This document shows, one piece after another, positions 5,118 to 5,886 of a DNA stretch of 5,886 nt. Location of the stretch: NCBI GenBank assembly GCA_027457185.1, contig DAIDTN010000135.1:1-5886 (forward strand), written 5' to 3'. Position 1 is the stretch's first letter. Every line of letters starts with the position of its first letter. Position numbers and translations under genes: made by a program. The notes beneath the pieces were generated by a model. It saw only the letters and a program-made list of their open reading frames with translations, searched no databases and was not told where the DNA came from. This DNA is from Burkholderiales bacterium. GTDB lineage: Bacteria > Pseudomonadota > Gammaproteobacteria > Burkholderiales > SG8-39.

Positions 5118-5791
5118 AGACCGTGCGCGTCATGCTGGTCGATGACCATACGCTGTTTCGCAGAGGTCTGGCGGAGTTGCTGCATGGGCGCAGCGGCATC
5201 GAGGTGGTCGCGCCCACCGCCGGCGCCACCGAAGCCGCTCGCCTGATGCAGGAGAAGAAGCCGGACGTTCTCCTGCTCGATCTCAACCTGCCGCCGCATG
5301 GGGGCCTCGCGCTGCTGCGCACCCTGCAGGATTACGGCTGGAGCGGGCCGACGCTGATCCTGACCGTTTCCGATTCCGAAGACGACCTGGCCAACGCGCT
5401 GCACGCCGGCGCGCGCGGCTATCTGCTCAAGGACATGGAGCCCGAGGATGTGACCGATGCGATTCTGCGCGCGGTGCGCGGCGAAACCGTGGTCGCGCCG
5501 GCCATGACGATGAAGCTGGTGGACCTGTTGCAGCCGGGGCGGCAGAGCAAGACCCGGGAGAACCTGCTGGCGCAGCTTACCGAACGCGAACGCGAGATTC
5601 TCCAACACCTGGCGCAGGGCATGTCAAACAAAGCGATCGCGCGCGCGCTCGATATCAGCTACGACACGGTGAAGCTGCACGTGCGCCATATCCTGTCGAA
5701 GCTGAATTTCACCTCGCGCGTCGAGGCTGCGGTATTCGCGGTCGAACAGCGGAGCGGACCGCAAAGCTCTTCCGAGCCGCGCAAACCGTGA
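5114..5791 (+). CDS. NarL/LuxR-family response regulator
   Basis: 225 residues. The receiver domain (about 3-120) has the acidic pair D10-D11, the phospho-accepting Asp56 in L-L-L-D-L-N-L-P, the switch threonine T84 and Lys106 in Y-L-L-K-D, so phosphorylation chemistry is intact. A linker (about 125-152) leads to a LuxR-type helix-turn-helix at about 155-210: L155-T-E-R-E-R-E-I-L, G169-M-S-N-K-A-I-A, then the recognition helix around S182-Y-D-T-V-K-L-H-V. A proline/serine-rich tail of about 13 residues ends the protein. I chose the ATG at 5114 because the receiver fold starts directly after it; a TTG at 5093 would only add seven residues. No Shine-Dalgarno site precedes the ATG, so translation may depend on ribosomes ending the 5001-5117 frame. 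It is the cognate partner of the kinase upstream and probably a DNA-binding regulator of nearby genes. Confidence 0.95.
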   Translation: MKTVRVMLVDDHTLFRRGLAELLHGRSGIEVVAPTAGATEAARLMQEKKPDVLLLDLNLPPHGGLALLRTLQDYGWSGPTLILTVSDSEDDLANALHAGARGYLLKDMEPEDVTDAILRAVRGETVVAPAMTMKLVDLLQPGRQSKTRENLLAQLTEREREILQHLAQGMSNKAIARALDISYDTVKLHVRHILSKLNFTSRVEAAVFAVEQRSGPQSSSEPRKP

Positions 5792-5817
5792 CGCAGGCTA
5801 GCGCGTGAGCGCCTGCG
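5792..5817. terminator. Hairpin between converging genes, possible weak terminator
   Basis: CGCAGGC (5792-5798) pairs with GCCTGCG (5811-5817) around a 12-base loop, starting one base after the regulator stop codon. No U-run follows on either strand. Its position between a plus-strand gene end and a probable minus-strand gene end suits a bidirectional 3' structure. Confidence 0.35.
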
Positions 5818-5886
5818 CGCGTTCGGGCCCGGGCGCGTCGGTGCTCCCGCCCGCCGCGGACGCCTCGTACCAAGCGAGTTGCGCGT
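5798..5886 (-). CDS. C-terminal end of a convergent gene, cut by the window edge
   Basis: On the minus strand, codons from 5884 down to a TAG at 5800-5798 read A-Q-L-A-W-Y-E-A-S-A-A and end in E-R-A-Q-A-L-T-R, 28 visible residues with strongly GC-rich third positions. The Trp-Tyr-Glu segment looks like real protein, and the stop falls 6 bases past the regulator stop codon, as expected for converging genes. The family cannot be named from so little. A plus-strand frame from GTG 5805 is also open to the edge, so the call is tentative. Confidence 0.4.
   Translation of the reverse strand, partial: AQLAWYEASAAGGSTDAPGPERAQALTR

Larger units (their letters stand above)
4993..5118 (+). repeat. 13-bp near-identical direct repeats bracketing the kinase-regulator junction
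   Basis: GCAACGGCATGAA (4993-5005) and GCAGCGGCATGAA (5106-5118) match at 12 of 13 bases and are 113 bases apart. Each contains an ATGA: the first overlaps the kinase stop codon, the second the regulator start codon. The pattern looks like a formerly simple ATGA junction that was duplicated around an inserted segment, although chance in GC-rich DNA cannot be excluded. Confidence 0.45.

Noticed and set aside
3748..5322. Long minus-strand open frame of 524 codons opposite the kinase and regulator
   Set aside because: It is the antisense shadow of two clear genes in GC-rich DNA. Its product is a His/Arg/Gln/Leu-rich string with no domain, and it crosses the kinase, the spacer and the regulator start.

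Overview
The window reads as chromosomal DNA from a GC-rich proteobacterium. A sulfur-oxidising or metabolically versatile betaproteobacterium (Rhodocyclales/Thiobacillus-like) is my best guess, inferred from the high GC content with GC-rich third codon positions, the TusA/DsrE2 pair, the FadL-type outer-membrane channel and the NarX/NarL-style two-component pair. No RNA gene, CRISPR array, insertion sequence or prophage gene is visible. The largest gene-free stretch is 250 bases (3125-3374).

Layout, minus strand (transcribed right to left from about 3640): tusA (3375-3602), a 250-base AT-richer gap with a possible internal promoter, dsrE2 (2507-3124), a FadL/OmpP1-family outer-membrane channel (1042-2460), a strong intrinsic terminator (973-1012), then an exported protein of unknown function (22-933) with a faint DUF302-like segment. 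Plus strand, divergent from tusA: a soluble GAF-containing NarX-class histidine kinase (3793-5004), a 38-codon open frame that overlaps both neighbours by ATGA (5001-5117), and a NarL/LuxR-type response regulator (5114-5791). The right edge probably holds the C-terminal end of a convergent minus-strand gene (5798-5886).

Working model (inference): TusA and DsrE2 are cytoplasmic/membrane-associated carriers of protein-bound sulfane sulfur. The FadL-like barrel could admit a hydrophobic substrate, possibly a sulfur species, and the exported protein would act in the periplasm. The divergent kinase/regulator pair shares the 190-base control region with tusA and is the obvious candidate to regulate the block. 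That region has a well-formed tusA promoter whose -35 box lies on a perfect 12-bp palindrome.

The most unusual items are the double-ATGA small frame inserted at the kinase-regulator junction and bounded by 13-bp near-identical repeats, the cysteine-containing loops of the FadL-like channel (including a CGSC motif), the cysteine cluster in the kinase GAF domain, and the histidine-rich ATP lid of the kinase.
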